From Lingula anatina (Eukaryota > Brachiopoda > Lingulata > Lingulida > Lingulidae): a DNA stretch of 64,000 nt. A program made the position numbers and the translations under genes. Position 1 is the first letter of the stretch, and each line of letters opens with the position of its first letter. Location of the stretch: the NCBI RefSeq assembly GCF_001039355.2, contig NW_019774114.1:144274-208273 (forward strand). The letters are read 5' to 3'. Positions 12,823-30,860 of this stretch are shown piece by piece. The notes beneath the pieces are model-generated. The model was given only the letters and a program-made list of their open reading frames with translations, was not told where the DNA came from and searched no databases.

Positions 12823-12828
12823 AATAAA
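12823..12828 (+). terminator. Candidate polyadenylation signal, RNase Z-like gene
   Basis: AATAAA lies 73 bp after the stop codon on the coding strand. The 661-bp interval before the convergent NCBP3 stop holds both 3' untranslated regions and nothing else that I recognise. Confidence 0.5.
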
Positions 12829-13411
12829 ACCTGGGTACATGATGATGTATCAATAAGTCCTTTCAGAAATTTAATTGGTCTGTAACAATGTCATATACAT
12901 CAAATAGAGCAATGAATGTGTAACTCACTGTACATACCCAATGTATTAACACCAAGTATACATAAAGCTGTAGCCTTTTCATTAAAGACAAAAAACTAAA
13001 GCAGATGTTATATTTGTTTCTTTGTGATCCCACATTTCATAACACTCATTCTTCCACAAATTGCATGAAAAATTATATTTTAAAAAATTCCATAAAAGTA
13101 TTTCCCGATTTAAGTGTCAATGTCAAAACAAATTTTAAGCAATTTGAATCCGATTCATTACTTGTGAAGTCACATGAGCCCCAAAGGACATCCATGACAT
13201 AACTAATTGGAATATACTGTGACACATTAAAATATCCATTTTAAAAACTACTTTTACAACTAAATTTAAAAGCAATTTACCCTTAAACAATGTTCCACTT
13301 ACTTATACATTAAGTAAAATGATGTGTAACACGATCTACCACTACCAGGTATAGGAATGGCTATGTGTATTTGTCATTACTTTAAAAATTGGGGCAAGAT
13401 ATGAAATAAAA

Positions 13412-16400
13412 TCAAAAATCATCATCTTCATAATCCTCAAAATAATCCTCCTGAGAAACCTCTATGGTCAATGAAGGCTCAGAATCTATAAAATGTTTAT
13501 CTTGTCGTCTATTCTTTAGTTTATTTCTCAGATCACTTCCTCCAACTGCAGTGCCAATTCTATCCGTGATACCAATTCTGTCTCTGAGCCCAATTCTGTC
13601 TGTTATTTTATCAGTATTTTGAATCCCTGATTTTCTCGCCTTTATTCTGTCCCGTGCATCTGTGATATTTGATGACAACCTAGTCTTCCTGAGGAACAAA
13701 TAAAAATTTAACTATACTACACAACAAAGCTTTAATATTCATTTTGGCCATACAAAATCTTCAATGAACAATGGATTACATACCATTCAGCAGCTAAAGG
13801 CCTAAGATAACAGAAAATACCATGATTACCTGTATATGCTGAATTTTAAATCAAACTGAGCTTGATATGTACCAAACAGAACTTGGCAAATAAAGCAAAA
13901 TGCTTGAGAGGACAAGTATATTCCACTGAGTACAGCGTTGGCACCAGGTGAAGGTGCTCAAAATGCATGATTTTTAGCTAATTCACTGTAAAGTAAATTT
14001 TCTTAAGTTCATTTATAATGATCTAAACTTCAGGACAGTTCTGAAATGTGTTAATTGGACATTTGTTATCATTGAAAACTCTGCTAGAATTCCTATCCTA
14101 CTTACTCTTTAGCTGACATTTGTTCTTCCAAGTCGTCTGCATACATTCTCATGCTTCGTTTCTTTGGTGGTGCAAGTAATCTCTCAAGTTCTTCATCACT
14201 GACATTTTCCTCTTCCTCTATGACTTGTCCATCCCCATCTCCTTCCTCACCCATTGTTTTTCTATGAGTATAGGAGATAACATCCTGGCCTCTAGCATCT
14301 CCACCACCTGCCCATATGTCTCTTTTGTTTTTTAATCCTAAATCTAATGAAAATAAAAGAAAAGATTATTTTCATGTGATGAACCTAAGTTTAAAATGTA
14401 ACAATGAGTGCTTTTCCAGTATTGCTACACGTGAATTGAATTAATGCACTGAATGATATGGAACACTGATATAGGACTATATTTCACTCTAATCTGGTGC
14501 TTACAAACTCACTTTAGGTCAAACAGTGCAGGAGAAATATAGAATAGTAGCACCTGCTTTTAAGAAACACACTGTTCTATAGCAATCTTATAAAACAATG
14601 CACTGCTCTGTCATCTTTTGATAATACTAGGTCTGCTATCTTAATAACTTGATATTTCTAGTAAGATGAGTAAAGATCACCTTTTCTATCCATGTGTGGT
14701 CTCTCTATTTTTCTTATATCATCACCATCACCAAACAACATGTCAAATAGTGCTTCATCCTCCATGCTCTCCTGTGGTTTATCACCTTTTGACAATGTTT
14801 GTAGAGATTGCCTTACTTCATTGATTTCCTCCCTTCTTTGTTCTGTTCGCAGTTTGCGTTTCCTGTAGAAAAAAAAGAACCAGTTTATATGTAAGAGAAA
14901 GATACGCCAAAATAAATAAGTAAAGTGGAATCCATATGATCCTATATGATCCTATTAGCAATAATATATTCCTGGATATTCCACTTCAAAATCATTGACA
15001 GCAGCCTTACAAATAGGCATATTTTACACCAGTATTTACCACAGTGCAGACTGAATGCTGCAAAACATGCTTACGTCGGGTATGTAAAAACTATGACATA
15101 TTGACAAATCTGTATGAATAGTATAAAAGCAGAACCTGGAATTACTGAGAAGACCTCTTGCTCCACCATAATTTGGATTGCCATACTTCACATAGTACTT
15201 GCTCTTTCTCTCAGCCCCTGGGAGCTTTTTGTCAGCTGAATGGTAAGAATATGAACGTATCATGTAGTTTTGCAATAACAATGTTCCTTTAGTTATTGTG
15301 AAATAGTTCACTAGGTTACACCCGCACTAAATTTCCAAAAACTGAAAACTTGTACAAGGGTTTTCTGTTACACTTGATATTTAATGCCCACCTTTAGTTG
15401 CATATCTCAAATACAAACACTTGGCTTTGGGACACAATTCTCCTATCCTCCATTTTCCTGGTGGAAGACGAATGCTTTTGAAGTGTGGGTATTTGTCTAA
15501 AAGGCGTTTCCTTTCTCCAGGAGTCATTTTGTTTAATGCATCTTCATATTTACTGCTGTCTTCTTTCTCTGATTCATTTTCTCCTAGCGGTGCTTCATTT
15601 TCTTTGGTTTCTTGTTCATCTTGAGTGGATTCATTTGCTGTCTAAAAAAATGCACAATGTTCTTCATAATGCTTCTAAATACACAATAATTGAAAATCTT
15701 TTTTGCAATTTTTTTAATTTCATATGAATATCATTTTATCAAATCATAACTCATTACATATATTTAATACCTCAACTTCCATCTTTTCTTCTTTGTCCTT
15801 GTCATTCTCTTCATCACTACTTTCAAGATCAAGATTATCATCTTCATCTTCATCAATTATCTTCTGTGCTTCTTTTTCTAAAAGAGGTCATCATCACAAG
15901 TTACTTAAAGGACAGTGAGTAAAATTTAACTATACACATTTGTTATGTATTGAACTCAGTACTATCCTTAACAGAGTATATTAAAAAAAAAACTTGCTTC
16001 AAACAACTTTTACTGCTCACTTTAAGGAAATGGTGCTCAAACAAAAACAAGATAACGAATGCCTACACATACCTTTTTCAGCAAATTTTGATTCAACCTT
16101 GTGCATTTTCCCTTCTTTGTTAGGGTTTTGAATTTCATACAACTTTTGAAAGTCTTCATAACAAATGCTGAGATGGGCCATAGCTCTTGCTGCTGTTACT
16201 GGATCCTGCCATACCACATTGCCTACAGTAAATTAGTCATAAAGATACAAAAAACTCTATTTAAAAGAAACACCTGCATTAATGAACAAGAGATCTCACC
16301 AATTTATAAATCATAATTCAAAAGGCATATCCAGACTGAGATCCAGAAATGATTTTAAGGACAAGGGTGCTTAGTAACAGCTTGTACAGTGGTACGTCGC

Positions 16401-18134
16401 ATAAAAAAAAATTAACAGCAGTTATTAATGAAGTGCCTTAATAGAAAAACCATCAACCATATATTTGTTAAAGAGAGGAGTTATTGCAAAACAAAGCATA
16501 TTAGAGCATCACATTTCCTATTCACATGATTAGTTATCATGAGGTTACTATGGCCAACTTACAGGAAGCATCATCGATCCATTCTATGAACCCTGGTCCA
16601 TACTGTTGAAAATACTTGAAAATGTCTTGTGTATTGAGCTCATTTACTCCTCTCAAGTGAACTGCATCTGGTCTGATCCCTCGTTCTCCTTTGGTTAAGG
16701 ATTCTTCAGTTAAGCCTAAACTAAAAACCAAAGAGGAAAATGTATTGATCTTAATATATCTCTTTCTGTGAAAGAACATTTTTATGAGATGAATGAAGTT
16801 TTTAGCAACCAATATCATATTTAATCTTAATATCCTTTTTTTGAAGATTTGTATAAGTCAATATCATAGTAAGAAAAGAGTTATCAGAATTCACTCTACT
16901 ACACTCGCCGTTGACAAAATGAAAAAAATAATCAAACTCTAGAAAATATGTAATGATCACTTTTTCTCTTTGTCAAATATTTCCACATTTTTGGTTTATA
17001 TTTTGAATAAGATATAACTATCTTGCAGTTGGACTTATAAAAATTTATCCGAAATTTTAACTTGGAAATCCATAATCCCTTACTGTTAATTTACCTTTTA
17101 TACAATGCCTGAAGGTCAAGCTTTTCAAGGGCAGGGGTGTCTGAAATTCCAAACCTCTTTGCTCTTTCCACTTTCTTCTGCTGAAACTCCTTAGGTGAAA
17201 AATATGAAAACATAAAATATATATATAAATAATTTTGTTGTACATAATTATCTCTTCTCATATTTCTTCATTTATTTGAATTTTATAGTTTTCAGCTTCT
17301 GCAACATGTTATAAAGTAATGAAATTTATTCAAAAAAGTTGAGTACATACAAAAGTTAAATTTATCATAAATTTAAAAAAAATGATAATAATAAAATGAA
17401 TATATATGAAAATCAAAATCAATAAAATGAACACCCAGGCCTTTATTAAAAAGAAAATAAATAATGATTTCCCAACTAAAAAAGTTCAAAAGGCCCGATT
17501 TGGGCACAGCAGTGTCAGGAGAACTTATCTTAAAAATATATAGCGTCATTGAGTTGGAAGATACACTAACCGGTGATGTTATGTCCATTCCTGTTACAAA
17601 AGGGCCTGCCTTATTCTCATACTTCCTCGGCTCCTAAAAAAGGACAGATGAATTCTATTAACAATGTCGCTGTCATCATAACAAAATAAATAAGTAAGTA
17701 ATAGAGAAAGGAAAACTTAAATAATAAAAGAGCTAACAAAATTGTGTCATTAAATTTAATACATTTATCCTTCCGTTTTTAATAGTGATGAATGCCCAAA
17801 CACAATAGCACGCACGCAGTGTAACAGACGCACACACACAATCCGACTTGTATATGGTCCACAGCTGATTAATTCCACATAAAATAAACAAAATAATAGA
17901 CACAAACATAACAATGACTTCAATAAATAAACTTGCCCCGAAAGCTTGAGTACCAACGTTTCCAAGTGAAACGTTGACTTCTACATCTTCTTTATCATTC
18001 TCTAACTCCCCTTCTTCAAGGTTCTCTACTGTGTCCACGTCAGCATCGATTTCTATATTCCCATCGTCACTGATAGTGTCAGTGTTGTCTATACAAATCT
18101 TCAAGTTAGGCAGCTCTTCTCCCAAAGCAGCCAT
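13412..18134 (-). CDS. NCBP3: Nuclear cap-binding protein subunit 3, complete, 11 exons
   Basis: Exons 5' to 3': 18134-17937, 17633-17571, 17189-17095, 16720-16563, 16222-16073, 15877-15771, 15641-15392, 15235-15136, 14862-14681, 14343-14106, 13688-13412. Together they give 605 codons, close to human NCBP3. Family members bind the cap and associate with the TREX and exon-junction machinery in mRNA biogenesis. Landmarks are an acidic N-terminus (NLEEGELENDKED), YENKAGPFVTGMD, and an RRM-like region with the diagnostic W(I/L)DD motif (Trp166-Asp169, EWIDDASCNVVW). Acidic low-complexity segments, KYGNPNYGG, SMRMYADDLEEQ and the C-terminal LTIEVS follow. Near the end is a DRIG-rich segment (TDRIGLRDRIGITDRIG). 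I chose the ATG at 18134 (context AAAATGG); another in-frame ATG lies 10 codons upstream. Intron 1 needs a GC donor (see findings). Confidence 0.95.
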
Positions 18135-18587
18135 TTTCAAACTGTAGTGCCGCACTCTTTGCATGTGTTAGTTTTTACTGGCTGTATTTAGAATTACTCT
18201 AAAAGAAAGATTAAGACACGGAAACAAAAAACAACAAATAAATAGTGTATTAGTATATCCAATTCAATTTCTTCAAGGAGAAACAAAGAATGTATGCATA
18301 ATCAACCAATAATAAGCAAATGGAACAAAATTAGATTATTTTGTTCAAGCTAAACATTTGTGTTGTATACATGTTCTTTGGTATAAATGTACCCCTTGTA
18401 CATCCTGGTTGAACTCCACGACACGCAAGACAGTGATCACGGCTGTTAAAGTTTTAACAATCGACTGATAATATCAATACGGTCGTTGCGCACATGTTAA
18501 TTTTCTCAATTTTTGAAGAGAGCGTCGATCCTGTTAACAATCGTGACTGTTAATTAAACTTTCCATTGATGATCATAGATTGAGGAC
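18135..18587. promoter_or_regulatory. Head-to-head intergenic region, candidate bidirectional promoter
   Basis: The start codons of NCBP3 (minus) and VMP1 (plus) are 453 bp apart. The interval carries both 5' untranslated regions and presumably a shared or overlapping promoter. CG-containing motifs (GGTCGTTGCGC, GAGCGTCGATCC) occur near 18480-18535. Assignment is by position. Confidence 0.6.
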
Positions 18588-23572
<4,985 letters not shown>

Positions 23573-25097
23573 AATGCCACTCATTTATACTATATTTTTC
23601 TGTTCCCTATCTGCAAACTAACTTTATAATTAACCTCAGTTGGTTTCTTGATACATCTAAAGTAACCAACTGTCACAACAGTATAGTTAGACGTCTCTAT
23701 CAGTACTTTTTACCTTTGGCCACACACCATATAACTTGATGTACATGTGTAAAGGAGTAACAGGGTTACCTAAGACATTGGTGCAAGTTAATTTGTTAAG
23801 TGGTAATTTAAATATGTCAAATTGTAGAGTTGTAGTGAACATATTCAGATTTATTGTTGTAGAAGTTTCTTATACAAAGTGCTTTAGTTGCTCATGGAAA
23901 TTATTGTGTATCAAAGTACATATAAAATGCAGATTTTTTTTGGCAGATATAGAGCTCGAGATTGAAAAAAAATTCACATAATGTCATGACCAATTTTGTA
24001 TTTAGGTACACGAAGAGCTGGGTTTAACATTTGCCCCTTTGGCATGAATGTTCAATTGTTGTGTTAAGCTTTTTTCATTTGTATATTTCAAGACAACATT
24101 CCCCATTTCCCTGTGTTTTATTTCTTCATATATTTGAATACTGTAGAAAAATACTTTAAAGAAATCATTATCTTAAATTCAATGGAAAAAGAATTTTTCT
24201 TTCTAATAAATGTACATTAACTTTTGTAAACGAGGGTTTCACATGCAACAATTAAGGTGACAGGATTTAAAATCAAACTTTTGATGGCGTACAAACCATT
24301 TGTACAGAGCATAAAGTGTAATTTAAAAATAAAAGTGCAGTGGAAGAAAATTCAATCAAATTGTTATTTACCAGCATGATGGTCTTGTTGTCTATTGTGA
24401 TAGAGAAGGGGCTTATAATTAACATAAGACATGTCATGTAACCATGTTGCATATCATTGTTTGCTCTTGGAGTTATCAACCTTTGATACCTAATTCCTTG
24501 CTATTAATGATATCCTATACAATACAATACAATGAAGTTTATTTCATGTTGGAAAGAATGGAAGTACATTAGCTGAGTAGCTATTCACCTATATAATTCC
24601 CCCTGAACCCTTAATCATTGTAGAATAGACAATACATTAAAAATGCTTTTCATACCCCATTACCCTCAAATTACAGTACATGTACATCATTAATATGGAC
24701 AAATCTTCTGAACCTTGAACCCATTATGTCAATGTTGATGTAATATATATAGTTTGATACTGTAAAGTGCATTGTAAAACCAAATATAATTCCTTAAAAC
24801 CATAACTAGAAGACAATATGAATGCACTTTTGAGAAAATTCTTTCATTCATTCCCCACTCTTGGGTTGAATCCATCATCATCAGCAGCACAACCACCACC
24901 ACCACCACCTCAACAACAACAACATTAATAAAAATAATAGTAGTATGATAATAATAATTTAAATAATAGTAATTATAATAACAAATAATAATAATGGGAA
25001 AATAATTTAGAAACTGAAAAGGGGTCATCTGTGCGGACAACATAAATTTGGTGCGGAGTTGCTATTTGTCCTTCCGGTAAAGACAACTTCAGGGGAA
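23573..25097. other. Gene-free interval between VMP1 and GLTP
   Basis: It contains the VMP1 3' untranslated region (candidate AATAAA at 24205-24210) and a short ACAAT repeat near 24522-24535. At about 24885-24995 is a low-complexity tract of ACC, AAC and AAT triplets. The last part must hold the GLTP promoter and 5' untranslated region. Open frames here are low-complexity artefacts. Confidence 0.65.
24205..24210 (+). terminator. Candidate polyadenylation signal, VMP1
   Basis: AATAAA lies about 630 bp after the VMP1 stop on the same strand. Position is plausible for the 3' end but transcript data are absent. Confidence 0.4.
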
Positions 25098-27470
25098 ATG
25101 ACATTCTTCAGCAATTTTAAACCGCCGTTTCCTCAAATTCCAGATGATGGTTTAGTAGAAACAGCACCGTTTCTAACATCAGCTAGACAGATCTTACCAT
25201 TTTTTGGTAAGTTTTATCCTCAGAGTGATCGGTGTGTGTGTGTGGCATTTTTGTGAAGGTGTACTGTGTGATTATGGACAGCTGCTTACCTGCGTGGTGA
25301 TGAGAAAAAATCATTTTATGGTATGACGTTAATTTTAGAGAAATACCGTTTAAGATTGGTTTTGACGAAAATGTAATTTTGTTGACATAAATGTGTTAAA
25401 ATGGAAAAGAAAATGTTGTTTTTCAGTCATTCCTTTTAAATATCTGTGCAATGATCAAACACAGGGAAGGGATTGAAAACATTAGTGGACCTGGTCAGGA
25501 CCAGTTGGGCTAATTTACATTTTTTTCTGGTCCTCCTGTCATTCAAATGGTTCTGGAGGATTCACACAAGTGAAAACTAAACAATGCCAATGGTATTTAC
25601 GCTGTAAAAGGGTAACAATATGTACAACTTTCATCAGAAGAATGTATTATATATGTGGTTTTATATACTCTCATTTATAACAAAGTACAGTACAATCTAA
25701 ATATATATACTTATCTTATTTTGGCGTGAAAAATGTAAGGGTTATAAAATTATCATAAAGGATGCCTGTGGATGTTCTATTTATTGCAGCTTATGAATTA
25801 TAACAAATAAAAAGATTGATAAAAGGACTGATTAAATGACCACAAACAATCAGCTTCATTAAAATAAAGGAATGGGCAGAGTATAGTAATTGGTATGATA
25901 GTTAAGAGTTTTTCAAGCTGAATAATTCAAAGTTATTTTCATTTTACAACACTGAGTAATAAAAACAAGCCTAAAGGAAAATATATTGTCCTGTTTTATT
26001 GTGGCCACATAGTTGGATAAATTTGAAACAACTTTTTAATTTTTCAGATGCAATGGGAACACCATTCAAACCAGTGAAATTGGACATAGAAGGAAATGTA
26101 ATAGTAAGTTGTTATGATACATTGATTCATTTCAAGGAAAATTGTTGTGTTAGTAATTTAAACATTGAAATTTAATAAGAATTGAGTTTCTTTGGCATAG
26201 CGAACAAGTTGTTCTGATATTGTAATTAATTTTTTTAGAAACTAGAGAAAAAATATGCACAAAATCCAGACAGATTTAGGACACTTTATGGCATGTTGGA
26301 ACAAGAAATTCAAACAAAAACAACACAGGCTAAAGAATCAGCATCCACAGCTTTGTTGTGGTTAAAAAGGTAAATTAGTTAATTCTCCTTCTCCTGACCA
26401 GTAAACAATGTTTTTGTACATTACTGGATCTTTAGAGTTATCAGTTGTTGATTTCCCATTTCTAAAGTCAGTGTCTGAATGAATGAAAGAATGAATGAAA
26501 GAATGGATGAATTAATTTCAATTTGGATGTAAAGGTCTGTACCTAATGCCAAATGCTGCATTTGTACGTCTCAGTAGAGCTTGAGCCAGAGCCCAAAATA
26601 TGTGGATTTCTTGTTTAATAGCCGTATTTGCTTTTCTCTGCAGGATGAACATTTTTTGTATATTTTAGGGCCCTTCAATACACATATACCATGCTGAAAC
26701 TGGTCCATGATGATCCCACCAAGTCTGAGAATATGGTGTCCATATTTAAACAGGCATATGAACAAACACTAAAACGATATCACAACTGGTTTGTGATGAA
26801 ATTGTTTACGGTATGTAATTGCATCTCATTTTTTACACACTTACAATAAAAAAAAACTAAATGCAGTGTTTATAAGAGGGACAAGGTAGATAATGATTAT
26901 TGCGTAGTTATATTTGGGTTTAAACAATATCAATAAACATCTTAAGGAAAAACAGACTTTACTGTTTGTTCATTTTAGTTTTGCTTTGCTTTTCAATAGT
27001 AAATCTGTGCTCTAGACAATAAAGATTTTGCTTTAAAAATTGTGAAAACATATTTGCAGGTTATGTGCCATGCAATTCCATACAGAAAAGATTTAATTAA
27101 ATCAGGCTTCTGTTATGGCAAGGATATGAATGAAGAGCAGGTAGTGTGGAAATCAGAATAAACAGAATAATACATTTTTCAAACTCTGTTTCTCGTTCTT
27201 CACAAGAAAACACATGGTAATTACATTAGACAAATGCCAGGCTATTTAAAATAAATTTCTGTTTGTGGCATAGACCTGTAAATTTCTTATTGCAATCATA
27301 GTATGGATAACTTAAACTGTAAAGATGCTTAGCTGATGTTTTAAATCAAGCATTTTCTCTTTCAGGTCATGACTGATTTAGATGAATTTTTAAGGACTCT
27401 TGCTCCTGTACTTGACAATATTGATGCAATGCTGAAGAGATTAAACTTAGACTCGAATGAAAAAGTATAA
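25098..27470 (+). CDS. GLTP: Glycolipid transfer protein, complete, 6 exons
   Basis: Exons 25098-25206, 26048-26103, 26239-26369, 26669-26810, 27060-27140 and 27366-27470 join to 207 codons (human 209). GLTP is a soluble all-helical protein that carries glycosphingolipids between membrane faces. The sugar-headgroup recognition residues of the family are all present: Asp49, Asn53 and Lys56 (LDIEGNVIK), Trp96 (LLWLKR) and His137 (YHNW). The C-terminus ends in lysine-valine as in vertebrate GLTP. An upstream in-frame ATG at 25059 would add 13 residues, but the start at 25098 aligns best with the family. The gene lies downstream of VMP1 in the same orientation, about 1.5 kb away. Confidence 0.94.
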
Positions 27471-28225
27471 TCTCAAAGATCATTCAGATTAAGGGCAACT
27501 ATCACCTTCTATACAAGTACTGTGTGAAACAAATAATGGTATTTGTATGGGCTTAGCCTTCATTTTCTTTGTCAAAGAGATCTGGATGGTGAGAAAAATA
27601 ACTTGATGACTATCACTGTGCCAGTTGCGAGGATGCAATTGATGTATTGGAGAAGGGGAGTGGAGGCATTCACACATAATGATACAGCTGATAATATGAT
27701 ATGCATTTCACTGGATATGTGGTATATGGGAACATTGCAATTACAAAAATCTGTATGTGCACAACCATTATGGATAGGAATTTTCATTAGTTGGGGGGTT
27801 TGCTCCTTTTTACGTGTAAAAGAGGGTCTAGAAAGTTGCTAAGTTACGTCTTATGAGATTGGGGAGGGGGTTCAAGGTAGGGGAGCAATTTTTTATGACG
27901 TTTATTTTTATCTGGTACGAACTATGTAAAGAGACATGGCTTTGTTGTTTAACTTAATTTTTTTTTTTTTTCATGCAAATTATGTGACTGAAGAATAATG
28001 TGGTTTTCAAATTTACCAAATTTCATGAATTGATAGCTCAAGCAGAATTCCATCAGTGTATATTTGCCACTCTGGTTAAGTGACAACAGATCCCACTTCT
28101 TGAGCCATGCACTGATACATTCTGATAAGTTTTTGAAGCTGTAAATCAGTTGTAAACAAAATTTTGGCAGGGGATCTTCTGAGGGTATCTTTCAGTGTGT
28201 GGATCAGTTGTTGGAGGTATTTTTA

Positions 28226-28231
28226 AATAAA
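28226..28231 (+). terminator. Candidate polyadenylation signal, GLTP
   Basis: AATAAA about 755 bp downstream of the GLTP stop on the coding strand; earlier signals were not noticed. Confidence 0.4.
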
Positions 28232-29112
28232 ATCAAGGATGAATTTTAAAGAATTTATTTTATACAACTTAGCTTTTTCTCCTAGATGTTGCTGAAAACT
28301 TTGTAAAAAGGGGAATATGGTAAAATGGTAGTTACTATATTATATTTAAAAGGATGAATTTTAACTAATAAATGAATTTACAGGATTTCTATTTGCCATG
28401 AAATAATTTTGTCCTGCATGGGATATAAAGTCATACACCTCACGAAGTGTCTGTAGCAGAAGTAATAAAGGGGATCTTATATTTATTAATATATTTAATT
28501 GTACTTAAAATTTGAGGAGTGAGGACATGGTTTAAAATGGAGTTGTTAGAGCAAAGTGAAGATGTTTAAGCAGAATTGGAATGTGTGCATTTGTGTTAAT
28601 TTTTTGTTAGATATTACGTATGCTGTCAAGATTTTATTCAACATGCTTCCCAGTGCTCATGGTTGGTGCTCTTAGACCTTGTGTTCATTAATTTTAAACT
28701 GCATACTTGGAGACCATTAGCTTAAGTGCATATAAACTGCAGAAGGCTAAATTAAGGATGTGCCTTGCCTAAATTTCAGTTAAATAGTATGTTCTTTTNG
28801 TTTCCACAAGCCATGTTGTTTAAACAAAATGTTTTGGATAATATATCTGACCACTTAACCTTTTTGACCAATCCTTTTAAAAACTATGTCTTATTTCTTC
28901 TCAACTGATAAAGGAGAGCTCAAACTGTCATATCATGTTACTTGTATTTGACGAGTTTTTATAAATGTCATTCATTTCTAAACACAAATTGCCACATTCT
29001 AGTCAAATCTCTACAGATCCCTGCTAAGTGACCTATTTGGCATCGTTTATCTAACAGCCAGCTATTGTATTTTGTCAGGTTAGTTTTCCTTCAGGCTTTT
29101 ATTAATCTTAGA

Positions 29113-29322
29113 GTGCATTCCAAGAGATTTAGATCGATCCATCTGGATCCACCTAACTCCCTGGAGGTTCACGCTAAATTGCATTCAGCCGAGTGCGCAT
29201 GACAGTTAATTATCCCCTTACAGCTTTTAGTAGGCGGGACAGACACTTAAGCCGGCTAAGCTGACAGTAATCTAGTGAGACTCCCCACAGGGATAGATCG
29301 ATCTAAAATCTGTGGGAATGGG
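29113..29322. mobile_element. Small inverted-repeat element, GATCGATC-ended (copy 1)
   Basis: The left end (CATTCCAAGAGATTTAGATC) and the right end (GATCTAAAATCTGTGGGAATG) are imperfect inverted repeats of about 30 bp. The element is about 210 bp and has no open frame. Its interior (GCTTTTAGTAGGCGGGACAG) is related to the interior of the element at 30279-30621, so the two are one family. Confidence 0.6.
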
Positions 29323-30278
29323 GTCATAAGTTAACATTGTAATGAAATTTGATGGTAACAAACCTCAATTGAATGGCCAAAAGCATAAATTTACAAAGTA
29401 CACAATATAAAGGTATGATGAGTCTTTTTGCAGATTAGATGAGCACAGTTCAATGCTTTCCCCAGGTATACAAAATGATTACGATAATTACTCGATATTT
29501 TCAACAGGGGAAATTGTGAATTTTACAGATACTGTCAGAATGTCTTAAAATTCCAACATTCCTATTGAGTAATAGCAACAAAAGTGAAAAGCAAGTTTAA
29601 CTATATCTCTATTCCACATGGTAAAAGCACCCAAATGCTATATAGAAATATATTTTATTTTTAAATTATGTATCTGAAAGTTTAATAATTTTTGCCCACT
29701 AAAAAGATTTAATAATTCCTGCACTGTGTGACCTGGGGCCAGTTTCACAACATAATTTTAAACCAAAATGTGGTCTAAACTTGAAAATCACAATTTTGCT
29801 ATACTTTGTAACGAGATAAATCGGTGTAAGTCCAACTGGGTGAAATATCTTCTTTCCTAAATCAGATAAGACCTGGCACAATATTGTCTTTGTTTCAGTA
29901 CTCAGATGAATTTATCTGGTATGAACTGAAATAGAAAAACATGTAGTTCCCAGGTACTGAATACTATGCCTCCTCCCAACAACATGAAACAAAATTTAAC
30001 CACAGCAAAGACTGTGAAAGAATTAAGCAGTTTTATGAATGTCAAAGGGGTGCGTGCCTTTGTTTTTTCTTTATTAAAAATGTTTTGACTTTCATAATAA
30101 ACATTTCTCAAAATTGACATGGATGTTTAAGGTACATTCCATGGGTTTGAAAATCCCCCAAATGCTTATTTTTGCCATCCACAGCTATATAAAACCTTAC
30201 ACCTTACAAATGATTTAAGCCCTTAATAATTTTTTTTTCTGGAGCATACCTGATGTCGTTATTTTTATTGGAGCTTAG

Positions 30279-30621
30279 ACTGGGTTCCCATCTCTAGATC
30301 GATCTAACAGGATCAGTGCATCTCCACAGGGTCCCTTGTTAAATTGCTTTCAGCCCAAGCAGCTTAGACGTCTGGGACGCCCACTAAAGCTGCTAACAGA
30401 ATCGGTCCACCTCCATGGGGTCCCTCATTAAATTGCTTTCAGCCCAAGTGGCTTCGACATCTGGACACCCACTAAAGCTGCTAAACAATAGTAAGTTACC
30501 TCCCATCATCCTCAGCAGGCATGACAGACATATAAGCAGCCCAAGTTAATTGAAATTAAGCAAGAATCCCCTCGGAGATAGTTCGATCCAAAGTTAGTAC
30601 AATAAGGTCTGGGAATGGTCT
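30279..30621. mobile_element. Small inverted-repeat element, GATCGATC-ended (copy 2) with internal tandem duplication
   Basis: Ends GGTTCCCATCTCTAGATCGA and, inverted, TCGATCC..GGGAATGG resemble the copy at 29113-29322. Inside, an about 89-bp unit (from 30308 to about 30485, containing AAATTGCTTTCAGCCCAAG) occurs twice in tandem with moderate divergence. It is non-coding. Confidence 0.6.
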
Positions 30622-30647
30622 CTTAGAAAAATGGTTGCTGGTTATAA

Positions 30648-30860
30648 TGTATGGGCGGCCAAAAGGGCAAAAATTCATGTCGTCGATTCAGTCATGTTTT
30701 TTGTCGATTCACTGCCTTCCCATCGATTCAGTTTCAAGTTTAAACGATCCTGTCATAAATTCAACATCTACTTTCGTCAATTCAACTGTCAAACATTTCT
30801 CATCTATGGTGTATTAAAACCAATGCTGTCACTATTTTCGTCGATCGTGTAACTAATCTC
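30648..30860 (+). repeat. Dispersed TCGATTCA-rich repeat, copy A
   Basis: This segment matches, in inverted orientation, the block at about 62140-62400 (shared CCTTCCCATCGATTCAGTT, AAGTTTAAACGA, AAACATTTCT and CCAATGCTGTCACTATTTTC or near variants). It is a dispersed repeat of unknown class. Open frames on it appear in both copies but contain no recognised domain. Confidence 0.75.

Noticed and set aside
30560-30620. tRNA-like B-box (GTTCGATCC)
   Set aside because: No A-box or cloverleaf could be drawn, and the string belongs to the end of an inverted-repeat element.
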